64,000 nucleotides of DNA from assembly GCA_945957605.1 (NCBI GenBank), contig CAMFLR010000002.1, forward strand, positions 168,197 to 232,196. Direction: 5' to 3'. The notes under the pieces are model-generated. The model had not been told where the DNA came from, made no database searches, and saw nothing but the letters and a program-made list of their open reading frames with translations. The stretch comes from an uncultured Isosphaeraceae bacterium. Its GTDB lineage: Bacteria > Planctomycetota > Planctomycetia > Isosphaerales > Isosphaeraceae. A program made the position numbers and the translations under genes. Shown here piece by piece: positions 1 through 8,869 of the stretch; positions within the stretch are counted from its first letter, which is position 1; the number at the start of each line of letters is the position of its first letter.

Positions 1-1221
1 GAGCGGTGCAATCTCGCGGCAAAACCGCTCAATCGCCGCACGCCGCGCATCGCGAACCGTCACCCGCAGCATCACCTCATACGGCGGACTCACGCGAACC
101 ACGCCCGGCGCAACATCCCCCGCACCAATCACCTCGACCAGCGAATTCTCGAGCACAAAGCCCGCCCGTTCGACACGATCGATCACAATCCGACCGGCCG
201 CGCGTGCCTTCGCCTCGGCATCGCGGCCAACCACCGCCACCATGCCGCTTGCAGTCCAGCCGTCGCGATAAACGGCCGAAAGCTTGAGCTCGCGCCCCGG
301 CGCCGTGCCTCGCGCGCCCGTAACGGCCACGCGATCGGCAGCGTCTTGAGCCATACGCACATTTGTGAGATCAACATTCACATCCGGCGTGCGATAACAT
401 GCGGGGTCGTCGATCTCATACACGAGTTGTTCGGCAACAGTCGCGGTCGTCACCAGACCACCCGAACGATCGGGCTTGGTGATCGTGCAGGCACCATCGG
501 AGCCAAGTTCAGCGATCGGATAGCCAATCGACGCGAAATCTTGGACGTTTGACCAATCATGCCACAGACCACCCGTCGCCTGTGCGCCACATTCAATCAG
601 ATGTCCGGCGACACTCGACGTTGCGAGATGATCCCAGTCGTCCCATTTCCAGCCGAATTTCGCCGCGGCCGGCCCCACCGTAAGCGACGCGTCGGCCACG
701 CGCCCGGTGATAACGACCTTCGCCGCACCAGCAAGTGCTTCAGCAATTTCCCTCGCACCAAGATAAGCATTTGCACAAACGAGGCGATCGACGACGGTCG
801 AAATCGGTTCGCCTGTTTCCATGTGCGGGAACAGAATACCTTCACTGATCCATGTTGGAATCCAACTCAGCAGATCATCCCCGGTCACCACGCCAATGGG
901 CCAATCTTCAAGTCCCGCCGCGACGAGATCCTGAGCCGCCGCGTGAGCGCATGCTTCGGGGTTGAGTCCGCCGGCGTTCGTCACGATCGCCGGCCCACCG
1001 CGCTCCTTGAGAAATGGGGCGAGTCGCGGCATCAGTTCGGGAAAATCGGTCACGAACCCTGCCGCTGGATTCTTGGAACGCACGTGCGCCAGAATCGCCA
1101 TCGTCAGCTCGGCGAGATATTCGAGCGTGAGCACGTCGAGCGAACCGCTTTTGACGATCGCCACGGGCGCATCGAGGTTATCGCCCCAGAAACCTGCTCC
1201 GTTCCCAATCCTCAGGCTCAT
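1..1221 (-). CDS. AtuA-like (DUF1446) protein, 3' end outside the window
   Basis: The minus strand is open from an ATG at 1221 to the window edge, giving 407 residues without a stop. It begins MSLRIGNGAGFWGDNLDAP and contains VTNAGGLNPEACA, VITGRVADASLTVGPAAAKFGW and GSDGACTITKPDRSGGLV, the pattern I know from the acyclic-terpene-utilisation AtuA / DUF1446 family. The exact reaction of the family is not settled; it recurs beside acyl-CoA carboxylases. The start lies 23 bases after the carboxyltransferase stop, with GGAGGCG upstream, so the two are probably co-transcribed. The C-terminus is missing. The family call is strong; a role in terpene rather than leucine/isovalerate breakdown cannot be decided here. 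Confidence 0.82.
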   Translation of the reverse strand, partial: MSLRIGNGAGFWGDNLDAPVAIVKSGSLDVLTLEYLAELTMAILAHVRSKNPAAGFVTDFPELMPRLAPFLKERGGPAIVTNAGGLNPEACAHAAAQDLVAAGLEDWPIGVVTGDDLLSWIPTWISEGILFPHMETGEPISTVVDRLVCANAYLGAREIAEALAGAAKVVITGRVADASLTVGPAAAKFGWKWDDWDHLATSSVAGHLIECGAQATGGLWHDWSNVQDFASIGYPIAELGSDGACTITKPDRSGGLVTTATVAEQLVYEIDDPACYRTPDVNVDLTNVRMAQDAADRVAVTGARGTAPGRELKLSAVYRDGWTASGMVAVVGRDAEAKARAAGRIVIDRVERAGFVLENSLVEVIGAGDVAPGVVRVSPPYEVMLRVTVRDARRAAIERFCREIAPL

Positions 1222-1244
1222 GGCGGTTCTCGCCTCCACCCGGC

Positions 1245-2882
1245 TCAGGTTTGAAACACGCCCACCGAGTTCGTCGCGTTCGGCCGCTCGCGCGCGGCGA
1301 TGGCAAACGCTTCAATCAAAATATCACGCGTCGCCGTTGGGTCGATTATGGCGTCGATCCACCCTCGCGCCGCGGCGTAACGAATGTCCGTCTCCTGATC
1401 GTACCGCGCACGGAGTTCGTCGCTCATCGCTTTCATGCTATCGTCGTCCACCGCGCGACCTGCCCGCTTTTCGGCTGCCACACGGACGTCGAGCATCGTT
1501 CGCGCCGCTTGCTGGGCTCCCATCACGGCATAACGCGCGCCGGGCCAGGCGAAGAGAAAGCGGGGATCAAACGCACGTCCACAAAGTGCATAGTGTCCGG
1601 CACCAAAAGAGTGACCAAGAATCACCGTGATTTTCGGCACTGTCGCATTGCTGACGGCATTCACCAACTTTGCGCCTCGGCGAATGATCCCCGAACGCTC
1701 GGCATCGCGGCCCACGTCAAACCCATTTACGTCCTGAAGGAATAACAGCGGAGTTCGGGCCTGGTTGCATTCCATGACGAACCGCGCCGCCTTATCGGCA
1801 CTGTCGCCGTAAATCACACCGCCAAATTGCATCGGCCCACCGCCCTGCGGTTTGAATCGCAAGCGCTGGTTGGCCACAATCCCCACCGCGCGACCTCCCA
1901 GACGCGCAAACCCACACACAAGCGTGCGACCAAACTCCGCGCGGTATTCGTCGAAGCGTCCGCCGTCGACAATCGCCGCGAGCACATCGCGCATGTCATA
2001 TTGCGCTGAAGGATCGCCCTTCACGAGATCGAGCACCGACTCAATCGGCCGCGAAGGAGGATCGATTTCGTTCGAAGCGAAAACGTCACTCGGATCAGGC
2101 TGCAAGTAACCGATCAATCGACGCAGCCGATCGAGACATGCGTCATCATTAGGCTCGAGATAATCGATCGTGCCGCTGACGCCCGCGTGCATCCCTGCGC
2201 CGCCGAGTTCTTCATGGCCGACGTCCTGACCAATCGCCGCCTTCACGAGCGCCGGACCAGCAAGATACAGGCCCGAACCTTCGGTCATCAGCACGGTGTC
2301 GCAGAGCACGGGCAAGTAAGCACCGCCCGCGACACAGTTACCCATGATCGCTGCGAACTGCGGAATGCCTTCCGCCGAGAGAACTGCGTTGTTGCGAAAA
2401 ATTCGGCCGAAATCGTCCTCGTCGGGAAATACTTCGTCCTGCATTGGTAGAAAAACGCCGGAGGAATCAACCAGATAGACAAGCGGCAGCGCGTTCGTTC
2501 GCGCAATAGTTTGAGCACGTAAAATCTTCTTGATCGTCATCGGAAAACACGCGCCGGCCTTCACCGTTGCATCGTTCGCGACGATCATCACCCTACGGCC
2601 CGACACGAGGCCGGTCCCGGTGACAACTCCCGCCCCCGGCGCGCCACCCCACTCTTCATACATCCCGTGCGCGGCCCAGAGACCGAATTCGAGAAACTTC
2701 GAACCTGAATCGATCAGCTTGCCAATCCGTTCCCGCGCGGTGAGGCGTCCTTTGTCGTGCTGCCGCTTGATTGCCTCGGCGCCGCCGCCCAGTCGAATGG
2801 TCTCTTCCTCAGAATGAAATCGCTGCGATACTTCGCGCAGCGATAATTCCGCACCAGCCTGGCGAGCGTCTCGAAGCGACAC
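1245..2882 (-). CDS. Acyl-CoA carboxylase carboxyltransferase (beta) subunit
   Basis: A 545-residue protein of the biotin-dependent acyl-CoA carboxylase beta family (methylcrotonyl-, geranyl- or propionyl-CoA carboxylase type). It would transfer carboxyl from carboxybiotin to an acyl-CoA in the cytoplasm. The N-terminal half has KGRLTARERIGKLIDSGS and a crotonase-fold core (YLVDSSGVFLPMQDEVFPDE, MGNCVAGGAYLPVLCD). The C-terminal half has LFLQDVNGFDVGRDAERSGI and GHSFGAGHYALCGRAFDP. Length and the VFLPMQDEVFPD segment fit the methylcrotonyl/geranyl branch better than the propionyl branch. The start is GTG with GGGAGG about ten bases upstream. It sits between the thiolase (21-base gap) and the AtuA-like gene. 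No biotin carboxylase subunit is in the window; it may lie past the left edge. Confidence 0.9.
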   Translation of the reverse strand: MSLRDARQAGAELSLREVSQRFHSEEETIRLGGGAEAIKRQHDKGRLTARERIGKLIDSGSKFLEFGLWAAHGMYEEWGGAPGAGVVTGTGLVSGRRVMIVANDATVKAGACFPMTIKKILRAQTIARTNALPLVYLVDSSGVFLPMQDEVFPDEDDFGRIFRNNAVLSAEGIPQFAAIMGNCVAGGAYLPVLCDTVLMTEGSGLYLAGPALVKAAIGQDVGHEELGGAGMHAGVSGTIDYLEPNDDACLDRLRRLIGYLQPDPSDVFASNEIDPPSRPIESVLDLVKGDPSAQYDMRDVLAAIVDGGRFDEYRAEFGRTLVCGFARLGGRAVGIVANQRLRFKPQGGGPMQFGGVIYGDSADKAARFVMECNQARTPLLFLQDVNGFDVGRDAERSGIIRRGAKLVNAVSNATVPKITVILGHSFGAGHYALCGRAFDPRFLFAWPGARYAVMGAQQAARTMLDVRVAAEKRAGRAVDDDSMKAMSDELRARYDQETDIRYAAARGWIDAIIDPTATRDILIEAFAIAARERPNATNSVGVFQT

Positions 2883-2903
2883 GAATCACGCCCTCCCAAC
2901 AGT

Positions 2904-4088
2904 TCAAGCCAGGCGTTCAACCACCATCGCCACGGCGTTGCCGCCGCCGAGACAGAGCGACGCTACACCATAGCGACCGCCAGTGCGTTTGAGCGCGTGC
3001 AGTAGCGTGACCAGCACACGAGCACCGCTGGCACCAATTGGATGCCCCAGCGCAATTGCTCCGCCGTAGCGATTTACCCGTTCTGGATCGATTTCCAAAC
3101 CGCGAACGGAGGCGAGCATCTGTGACGCAAACGCTTCGTTGATCTCAAAAAGATCAATGTCTTTGATATTCAGCTTTGCCTTCGCCAATGCGCGTCGTAC
3201 GGCTTCGATCGGTGCAACAAACAGATCGCGCGGTTCGGTCCCTGCGGTTGCAGATGCGAGGATTCTCGCCAGCGGAGACGTTTCAAGTCGCACATCAGGC
3301 GACGCCACAACCAGCATCGCCGCGCCGTCGCTTAAGGTTGAGGCGTTTCCCGCGGTTACGATTCCATCCTTCGTAAACGCGGGCGAAAGTTTTGCGAGAC
3401 TTTCAACCGTCGTATCGCTGCGTGGACCTTCATCCGTCGCGACTTCGGTCGGCCCGCCACGCTTGGAAGCAATCGGCACTGGCTCAATCTCTTCGCGAAA
3501 CACGCCCGCCGCAACCGCTTCGCTTGCGCGTCGTTGGCTTTCGGCGGCGAATGTGTCAAGGTCGGAACGCGTAAGCCCGCACTGCTTTGCTGTGTGCTCA
3601 GCCGCCATTCCCATCGGCCAAGACTCAAATGCACACGTCAAACCATCGTGCAATAATGAGTCGACTAGCGGCTGATCTCCCACCTTCCAGCCGGCGCGTC
3701 CTTGCCGCAACACGTGCGGCGCATTGCTCATGCTTTCGATGCCGCCGGCGAGGACTACACGCGAGTCACCTGCGCGGATCGCCGAATCTGCCAGCATCAC
3801 GGCACGCAAGCCGGAACCGCAGACCATGTTGACGGTCAATGCACTCGCGGTCGCCGGCATTCCCGCGCCGATTGCGACCTGCCGCGCAGGCGCCTGGCCG
3901 AGACCGGCCGGCAACACGCAGCCGACGATCGCTTCGTCGATTGTTGCGGGATCGATTCCTGCTCGAGTGATCGCACCTCGCGCGGCGACCACGCCAAGTT
4001 CGACGGCTGACTTGCTCGCCAGGCCACCGAGAAAGCGGCCGATCGGAGTCCGGCACGCCGAGATGATGAGAGGGAACGCTTCGGCCAT
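2904..4088 (-). CDS. Acetyl-CoA acetyltransferase (thiolase)
   Basis: 394 residues, the usual thiolase length. Thiolases cleave 3-ketoacyl-CoA with CoA, or condense two acetyl-CoA. The nucleophilic Cys is Cys90 in VNMVCGSGLRAV. The catalytic His is in GHPIGASG near the C-terminus, and the second Cys is in CLGGGNAVAMV. I start at the ATG at 4088 because the protein then opens directly with MAEAFPLIISACRTPIGRF and a GGTGG ribosome-binding site lies just upstream; the reading frame continues further upstream but adds unrelated residues. First gene of the minus-strand operon with the carboxyltransferase and AtuA-like genes, consistent with a degradation route ending in acetyl-CoA. Confidence 0.92.
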   Translation of the reverse strand: MAEAFPLIISACRTPIGRFLGGLASKSAVELGVVAARGAITRAGIDPATIDEAIVGCVLPAGLGQAPARQVAIGAGMPATASALTVNMVCGSGLRAVMLADSAIRAGDSRVVLAGGIESMSNAPHVLRQGRAGWKVGDQPLVDSLLHDGLTCAFESWPMGMAAEHTAKQCGLTRSDLDTFAAESQRRASEAVAAGVFREEIEPVPIASKRGGPTEVATDEGPRSDTTVESLAKLSPAFTKDGIVTAGNASTLSDGAAMLVVASPDVRLETSPLARILASATAGTEPRDLFVAPIEAVRRALAKAKLNIKDIDLFEINEAFASQMLASVRGLEIDPERVNRYGGAIALGHPIGASGARVLVTLLHALKRTGGRYGVASLCLGGGNAVAMVVERLA

Positions 4089-4292
4089 GCCGCCACCTTC
4101 TGCAATTGGCTTTTGCCCCGAGATCGACGCGTTATGTCGATAACTCAGCCCCCATCGGGATTTTAGAGTCACCCGGCCACGCGGTCAACGATGCAAATCA
4201 TCATCCGTCGGCGAAACCGGGGCGTCTCGCTGGGGTTACATTCGTGTTGCTTGGTGATTCATGTGCAGCCGTTTTCGTGGGGAGCCACTCAT

Positions 4293-5120
4293 ATGCGGTC
4301 TCGTGCAACCATCGCCACTCTGCTCGCCGTTGCCGCCTTCGGATTGCCGCACGCGCGGGGGCAAGTTGCCGGCGGTGAGTTGCGTGAACTGTTTCAGCGA
4401 CTCGACGCGAATAACGACCAAACGATCGAAGCCAGCGAAGTTCCCGAAGCCGCGAGCGCAGCGTTCGACAAGCTTCTGAGACTCGGCGACACGAACAAAA
4501 ACGGCAAGCTCGAAGCCGATGAACTTCGCGAACTCGCGAGGCACATGGCGGCAGGCCAGGTCGGCGGTGGCGCGGGACCGGCCGCCCGAATCAAGGCGAT
4601 GGATAAAGATAAAGACGGCAGGGTGAGCAAGTCGGAATTCACAGGCATTCCGGCGAATTTTGATCGCTTCGACAAGAACAAGGATGGTTTCATCGACGCC
4701 GACGAGTTGAAAGCACTCAATCCAGCCGCCGGAGCGCCGGCGGTTCCAGCCGCAGGCATGGCTGCGATCGATAAGAACGGCGACGGTAAGATTAGCCGCG
4801 AGGAGTTCCCTGGTCCGGCCGCTGCGTTCGACCGGCTTGATACAAACAAAGACGGCCAGCTCGATAAGGATGAAGCCGCAAAACTTGCGACGCTGCGAAA
4901 TCAGCGCTTGAATGCCATGGATAAGAATGGCGACAAGAAGCTCTCGCGCGACGAATACCAAGGGCCGCCCGCTCTCTTTGATCGCCTCGATGCCGATAAA
5001 GATGGATTCGTATCCTTTGAAGAGTTGAAGCGGTTGCAGGGCATGTTCGGCGGCGATGCGAAGCCGAAGGCTAAAGCCGAACCGGAAAAGAAGGCCGAAG
5101 CGAAGAAGCCGAGTGCGTGA
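4293..5120 (+). CDS. Secreted EF-hand calcium-binding protein with eight loops
   Basis: 275 residues. The N-terminus MRSRATIATLLAVAAFGLPH is a signal peptide ending near HARGQ. After it come eight canonical EF-hand loops, starting DANNDQTIEASE, DTNKNGKLEADE, DKDKDGRVSKSE, DKNKDGFIDADE, DKNGDGKISREE, DTNKDGQLDKDE, DKNGDKKLSRDE and DADKDGFVSFEE. A short Lys/Glu/Ala tail ends the protein. Calcium binding is strongly predicted from the loop acids; the partner or role is unknown. I chose ATG 4293 because GGGGAG sits ten bases upstream and the signal peptide starts there; an in-frame ATG at 4191 adds 34 residues that would bury the signal peptide. Confidence 0.88.
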   Translation: MRSRATIATLLAVAAFGLPHARGQVAGGELRELFQRLDANNDQTIEASEVPEAASAAFDKLLRLGDTNKNGKLEADELRELARHMAAGQVGGGAGPAARIKAMDKDKDGRVSKSEFTGIPANFDRFDKNKDGFIDADELKALNPAAGAPAVPAAGMAAIDKNGDGKISREEFPGPAAAFDRLDTNKDGQLDKDEAAKLATLRNQRLNAMDKNGDKKLSRDEYQGPPALFDRLDADKDGFVSFEELKRLQGMFGGDAKPKAKAEPEKKAEAKKPSA

Positions 5121-5173
5121 CCTCGCGGCCGCCTGAAAACTTGCCACTCCAGCGCTACCCACGCGACAAACGG

Positions 5174-5199
5174 CCGACGCATTGCCTAGAATGCGTCGG
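5174..5199 (+). terminator. Hairpin between EF-hand and FIST genes
   Basis: Perfect 10-bp inverted repeat CCGACGCATT / AATGCGTCGG with a six-base loop. There is no T-tract after it, so it may be a weak terminator or an mRNA 3' stabiliser. It also argues that the FIST gene starts downstream at 5248 rather than inside this stem. Confidence 0.4.
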
Positions 5200-5247
5200 T
5201 GCCTGTGCTCGACGCAGGCGTGGGGCGTCGTCAGAGGAGTTGGCAGG

Positions 5248-6396
5248 ATGATTCAGTGCGTCGAAGGGCTTTCAACGGCGCGTCATTCCGAGACGGCATT
5301 CGCGGAAGTTGTCGCCAAGCTCAAGGCTGGGCTCAACGGACTTTCAAGCGATCTCACCGTCATTTTCTCGACGCAACATCACGCCGATAAACTCGCGGAA
5401 TTCGGCAAATCCCTCCGCGCGAACGGTCTCGGCCGGGTCGTCATCGGCTGCACGTGCGAGTCGATTGTCGGCGAAGGCGAGGAAATCGAAGGTACGACGG
5501 GGCTGTCGATCTGGACCGCCAGCCTTCCGGATGTCGAGCTCATCCCGTTCTCCGTCGAAGGCGACGCCGGCTGGCCTGCAAATGGCGGGGCCGAAACGCC
5601 AGCCGGGATGATCCTGCTCGCCGATCCTTTCCGCTTCCCGATCGACAATTTCTTCCACCGGATCGCGCTCGAACGACCGGGGACGCGAATCATGGGTGGT
5701 ATGGCCAGCGGCGCGAGAACGCCGGGGCAGAATCAACTTCTACTCGATGAAGCGACGCACGCCGAAGGCGCAGTCGGCGTGATCATTCGCGGCAACGTCG
5801 CAATTCGAAGTGTCGTCAGCCAGGGATGCCGGCCGATTGGCGAGACGATGCTGATCACCAAGAAGACCGACCGCAACATCATCAGCGAACTGGGCCGCCG
5901 CCCCGCCCTCGAAGTTGTGCAGGAAGTTTTCGAGGGCGTGTCCGAGGCCGAACAGGAAATGATGCGCAGCGGACTGCACGTCGGCCGCGTGATCAACGAA
6001 TATCAAGAATCGTTCGGCCCGGGCGATTTCCTCGTGCGCAACGTGATGGGGGCCGACCCATCGGGTGGCCTGGCGATCAGCGACCTCGTCAAAGTCGGCC
6101 AGACGGTGCAATTTCACGTGCGCGACGCCGAAACGGCCGACGAGGACCTGCGCAACCTGCTCATCCGGGCGCGGGCCGATGGTCCTGCCGCCGGTGCGTT
6201 AATTTTCACCTGCAACGGACGCGGATCGCGGCTGTTCATGGAGCCGCATCACGACGTGAAGGCAGTTCGCGAGCAGTTTGGCCCCATCGCAGCGGCGGGA
6301 TTCTTCGCAATGGGAGAACTTGGGCCTGTCGGCGGACAGAACTTCATGCACGGCTTCACAGCCAGCGTGGTGCTCTTCAGCGAGCCCATTTCCTGA
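5248..6396 (+). CDS. FIST N/C domain sensory protein
   Basis: 382 residues with the FIST_N then FIST_C layout, a stand-alone small-ligand sensory module. FIST_N covers roughly residues 25-215 (VIGCTCESIVGEGEEIE, GGMASGARTPGQNQ, GAVGVIIRGNV). FIST_C follows (GGLAISDLVKVGQTVQFHVRDA, AGALIFTCNGRGSRLF, GFFAMGELGPVGGQNFMHGF). No transmembrane segment or output domain is attached, so its signalling partner is unknown. The start is the ATG at 5248, with AGAGGAG upstream; the frame opens earlier, at 5182, but that stretch has no ribosome-binding site and overlaps a hairpin. Confidence 0.87.
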   Translation: MIQCVEGLSTARHSETAFAEVVAKLKAGLNGLSSDLTVIFSTQHHADKLAEFGKSLRANGLGRVVIGCTCESIVGEGEEIEGTTGLSIWTASLPDVELIPFSVEGDAGWPANGGAETPAGMILLADPFRFPIDNFFHRIALERPGTRIMGGMASGARTPGQNQLLLDEATHAEGAVGVIIRGNVAIRSVVSQGCRPIGETMLITKKTDRNIISELGRRPALEVVQEVFEGVSEAEQEMMRSGLHVGRVINEYQESFGPGDFLVRNVMGADPSGGLAISDLVKVGQTVQFHVRDAETADEDLRNLLIRARADGPAAGALIFTCNGRGSRLFMEPHHDVKAVREQFGPIAAAGFFAMGELGPVGGQNFMHGFTASVVLFSEPIS

Positions 6397-6414
6397 ACCA
6401 AATTCATCATCAAC

Positions 6415-6648
6415 TTAAACTGACTCGACTCGCACTTTCTGCCGGAATACCAGGCCAACCACAAACGCACCAACGATGATTGCCGAGCCGAGTTCACCAC
6501 TCGGCGTCGGAGCCGCATAGCGATGCACTCGCGCGACCGACGGCTTCGACATCCGATGAGGCTGAGCAGTCATTTTACCAACGGCGTAAGACGCGCTAAC
6601 CAAAACCACAAGTGTTGCCAGGAAAGACATCATAGGTCGGAGTCGCAT
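6415..6648 (-). CDS. Small exported/membrane protein of unknown function
   Basis: 77 residues. A hydrophobic signal-like segment (MMSFLATLVVLVSASYAVGK) is followed by a short basic spacer and a second hydrophobic stretch (GSAIIVGAFVVGLVF) ending in a charged tail, so it may be anchored at both ends. I recognise no family. The start at 6648 is chosen because GGAG lies eight bases upstream; the ATG four codons earlier has no such site. It is convergent with the FIST gene. Confidence 0.5.
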   Translation of the reverse strand: MRLRPMMSFLATLVVLVSASYAVGKMTAQPHRMSKPSVARVHRYAAPTPSGELGSAIIVGAFVVGLVFRQKVRVESV

Positions 6649-6782
6649 AGGTCGCTCCATTTTCTTTGCTTACACAAGGCGTGATGCCCACTGTACTACG
6701 TGGAATGAGTCGTTGTTATAAACGTCTCGCGAATTCACCATGGCATCAAAACCACGTTGTGATTCCGCAACAACGGGTGGTT

Positions 6783-7451
6783 TTACGTTCGCACAGACCG
6801 CGTACGGAACCTCGGCCCTTCGTTTTTGCGACGGTCGAGACGCGCAAATACCGCAATAATTCCCGAAATCGCCACAATTCCAATCACAAGTACGTTGCGC
6901 CGCGGGTCGTGATACGCAATCGCCAGCAGGAGCGTTCCGAACCCAACGGCAAGCCCAACCGCCTCGAGCAACACACAAAATCCGTGGCGTCGCCGCTTGG
7001 GTTCGAGGGTGACAACCCAAAGTCCCGCCGCCGTGACCGCGAGTCCAAACCCTCCGACTAAAAACCACGCCGTCGGCAAGGTACCAGCCCGTGCCGCGCC
7101 GCTCGATTCCTTCGCCGGGAACATTTGCCGCACAACGACCATGCCTTCAAGCAGCAACGCCCAGATTCCAAAAATCAATGCGAGCAACCGAAGACCCAAT
7201 GCGCGCGCCGGGTCGACGACACTCCAAATCTCCTCCTGCTCTCGCTTTTTGACTTCCTTTGCGAAGGCTTTTGATGAAGGTGGCGGCAACTCTGGCGATT
7301 CTTCTCCTTGAATCCCCAGCGCCTGGCGGTGAAGCTCATATCGGCATTCCTCGCACCAGTCGAAGTGCAGGCGGCCGTCAGGTGCTCGCTCCGTTTTGAG
7401 CGCCTTGGAAAGTCGCCCGCACCGCTTGCAGTTCCTGGGCGTTCCTTTCAT
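6783..7451 (-). CDS. Zinc-ribbon-like membrane protein, unknown function
   Basis: 222 residues. The N-terminus has two cysteine pairs, CKRC (residues 8-11) and CEEC (33-36), a likely zinc-ribbon-type metal site. A Glu/Lys-rich linker leads to about four hydrophobic helices (for example LLALIFGIWALLLEGMVVV and AVGLAVGFGTLLLAIAY), then a basic tail. No named family recognised. Its ATG overlaps the stop of the upstream response regulator as ATGA, so it is translationally coupled to the two-component system and may belong to the same signalling unit. Confidence 0.7.
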   Translation of the reverse strand: MKGTPRNCKRCGRLSKALKTERAPDGRLHFDWCEECRYELHRQALGIQGEESPELPPPSSKAFAKEVKKREQEEIWSVVDPARALGLRLLALIFGIWALLLEGMVVVRQMFPAKESSGAARAGTLPTAWFLVGGFGLAVTAAGLWVVTLEPKRRRHGFCVLLEAVGLAVGFGTLLLAIAYHDPRRNVLVIGIVAISGIIAVFARLDRRKNEGPRFRTRSVRT

Positions 7452-8869
7452 CCCTGATCGCCTTCCGCCCGGCCCGGCGCGTGATCTTCAAGCTTGCGAT
7501 AAAGCGACGACAGCCCCAATCCTAGCCGACGCGCCGCCTCGCGTTTATCTCCGCCACAGTCATCCAGCACGCGACGAACATGGGCACGTTCATATTGCTC
7601 CAGCGCTTCACGCAAGTCGTCGGATGTACTGAGCTGAACTGCGTCGTCTCCGCCGGGTCCCAAAACCTCAGCGGGAAAATCACGAGGCGTGAGCACCGGG
7701 CCATCGGCCAGGATAATCGCACGTTCAAGCGCATTATCCAACTCACGAACATTCCCTCGCCACGGCGCACTCGCGAGGCGTTTCACCGCCGCGTTATCGA
7801 TCCGAGGAGCTGGCCGCCCCAATCGCGAAGCATGCCGCGCCAATAGCACAGTCACCAGTTCGGGAATATCTCCTCGTCGCTCGCGCAAGGCCGGCATATT
7901 CACGGCCACCACATTCAGGCGGTAATAAAGATCCGAACGAAAACGACCGGCATTCACCTCAGCAAACAAGTCCTTGTTCGTTGCTGCCAGAACTCGCGCT
8001 GCGATGGCAACGGGTCGCGTCGCCCCGACCGGTAGCACTTCCTTGGTCTCGATCGCACGCAAAAGTTTCGCCTGAGTCGCCAGAGGCAACTCGCCGATCT
8101 CATCGAGAAATACAGTCCCACGCCCCGCTGCGACGAACAGCCCGGCTCTATCGCGATCTGCCCCCGTAAACGCTCCACGCACATGCCCGAAAAGCTGACT
8201 TTCCAGCAATTCGTTGGGAATCGCCGCGCAATTCACCGCGAGAAACGGGGCCTCCGGCTCCTGCCCGAGCGCATGCAGGGCACGTGCAACCAGTTCCTTG
8301 CCGGTTCCAGACTCACCGGTGATCAGCACGTTACTCCGCGTCGGCCCGAGTTTTCTCAGCATCGCCTTCACGGCGATCATCGATGCACTCTCACCCACCA
8401 GCGTTTCCAGATTCACGGGAGCATGCAGTGCTCGCCGCAACGCCTGGTTTTCCTGAAGCAGGCGACGAAAGCTCATCAACCGATCAAGCTTCGTGAGCAG
8501 CTCCTCGAAGATCACTGGCTTCATCAAATAATCGTGCGCACCGCGATGGAACGCCGCGACCGCATTCTCAACCGTCGCATACGCCGTGATCATCAGCACC
8601 AGCGTTTCCGGTCGAGTTTTGAGCAGGCGATCGAGCAAGTCGAGGCCATCGAGACCCGGCAACTGTACGTCGCAAAGCGCGATATCTGGCTCGAACGACT
8701 GCACGAGCGCCAGCCCGCGTTCGGCGTCTCCCGCGACTGCCACCTCGAATCCTTCACCGGTCAAAAATTCTTCGAGTGTTGACGCGATAACTTCTTCATC
8801 ATCGACAATCAGCACCCGGCCGCGTCGCGTTGGAGATGAGTCCCCGCTCGCCCCTTGCGACCGATTCAT
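7448..8869 (-). CDS. NtrC-family sigma-54 response regulator
   Basis: 473 residues in three domains. The receiver domain spans about residues 17-130, with phosphoacceptor Asp67 (ALCDVQLPGLDG) and a conserved Lys (YLMKPV). The AAA+ sigma-54 activation domain has Walker A GESGTGKE, the sigma-54 contact loop GAFTGAD, and Walker B VFLDEIGEL. The C-terminal Fis-type helix-turn-helix reads KREAARRLGLGLSSLYRKL. Phosphorylated by its partner kinase, it should activate sigma-54 promoters. It overlaps the kinase stop by ATGA and the next gene in the same way. I found no convincing sigma-54 promoter nearby, so its targets are unknown. Confidence 0.95.
   Translation of the reverse strand: MNRSQGASGDSSPTRRGRVLIVDDEEVIASTLEEFLTGEGFEVAVAGDAERGLALVQSFEPDIALCDVQLPGLDGLDLLDRLLKTRPETLVLMITAYATVENAVAAFHRGAHDYLMKPVIFEELLTKLDRLMSFRRLLQENQALRRALHAPVNLETLVGESASMIAVKAMLRKLGPTRSNVLITGESGTGKELVARALHALGQEPEAPFLAVNCAAIPNELLESQLFGHVRGAFTGADRDRAGLFVAAGRGTVFLDEIGELPLATQAKLLRAIETKEVLPVGATRPVAIAARVLAATNKDLFAEVNAGRFRSDLYYRLNVVAVNMPALRERRGDIPELVTVLLARHASRLGRPAPRIDNAAVKRLASAPWRGNVRELDNALERAIILADGPVLTPRDFPAEVLGPGGDDAVQLSTSDDLREALEQYERAHVRRVLDDCGGDKREAARRLGLGLSSLYRKLEDHAPGRAEGDQG

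Noticed and set aside
559..1254. Plus-strand frames in the first 1.2 kb
   Set aside because: The minus strand codes a continuous AtuA-like protein here, and the plus-strand frames have no matching features.
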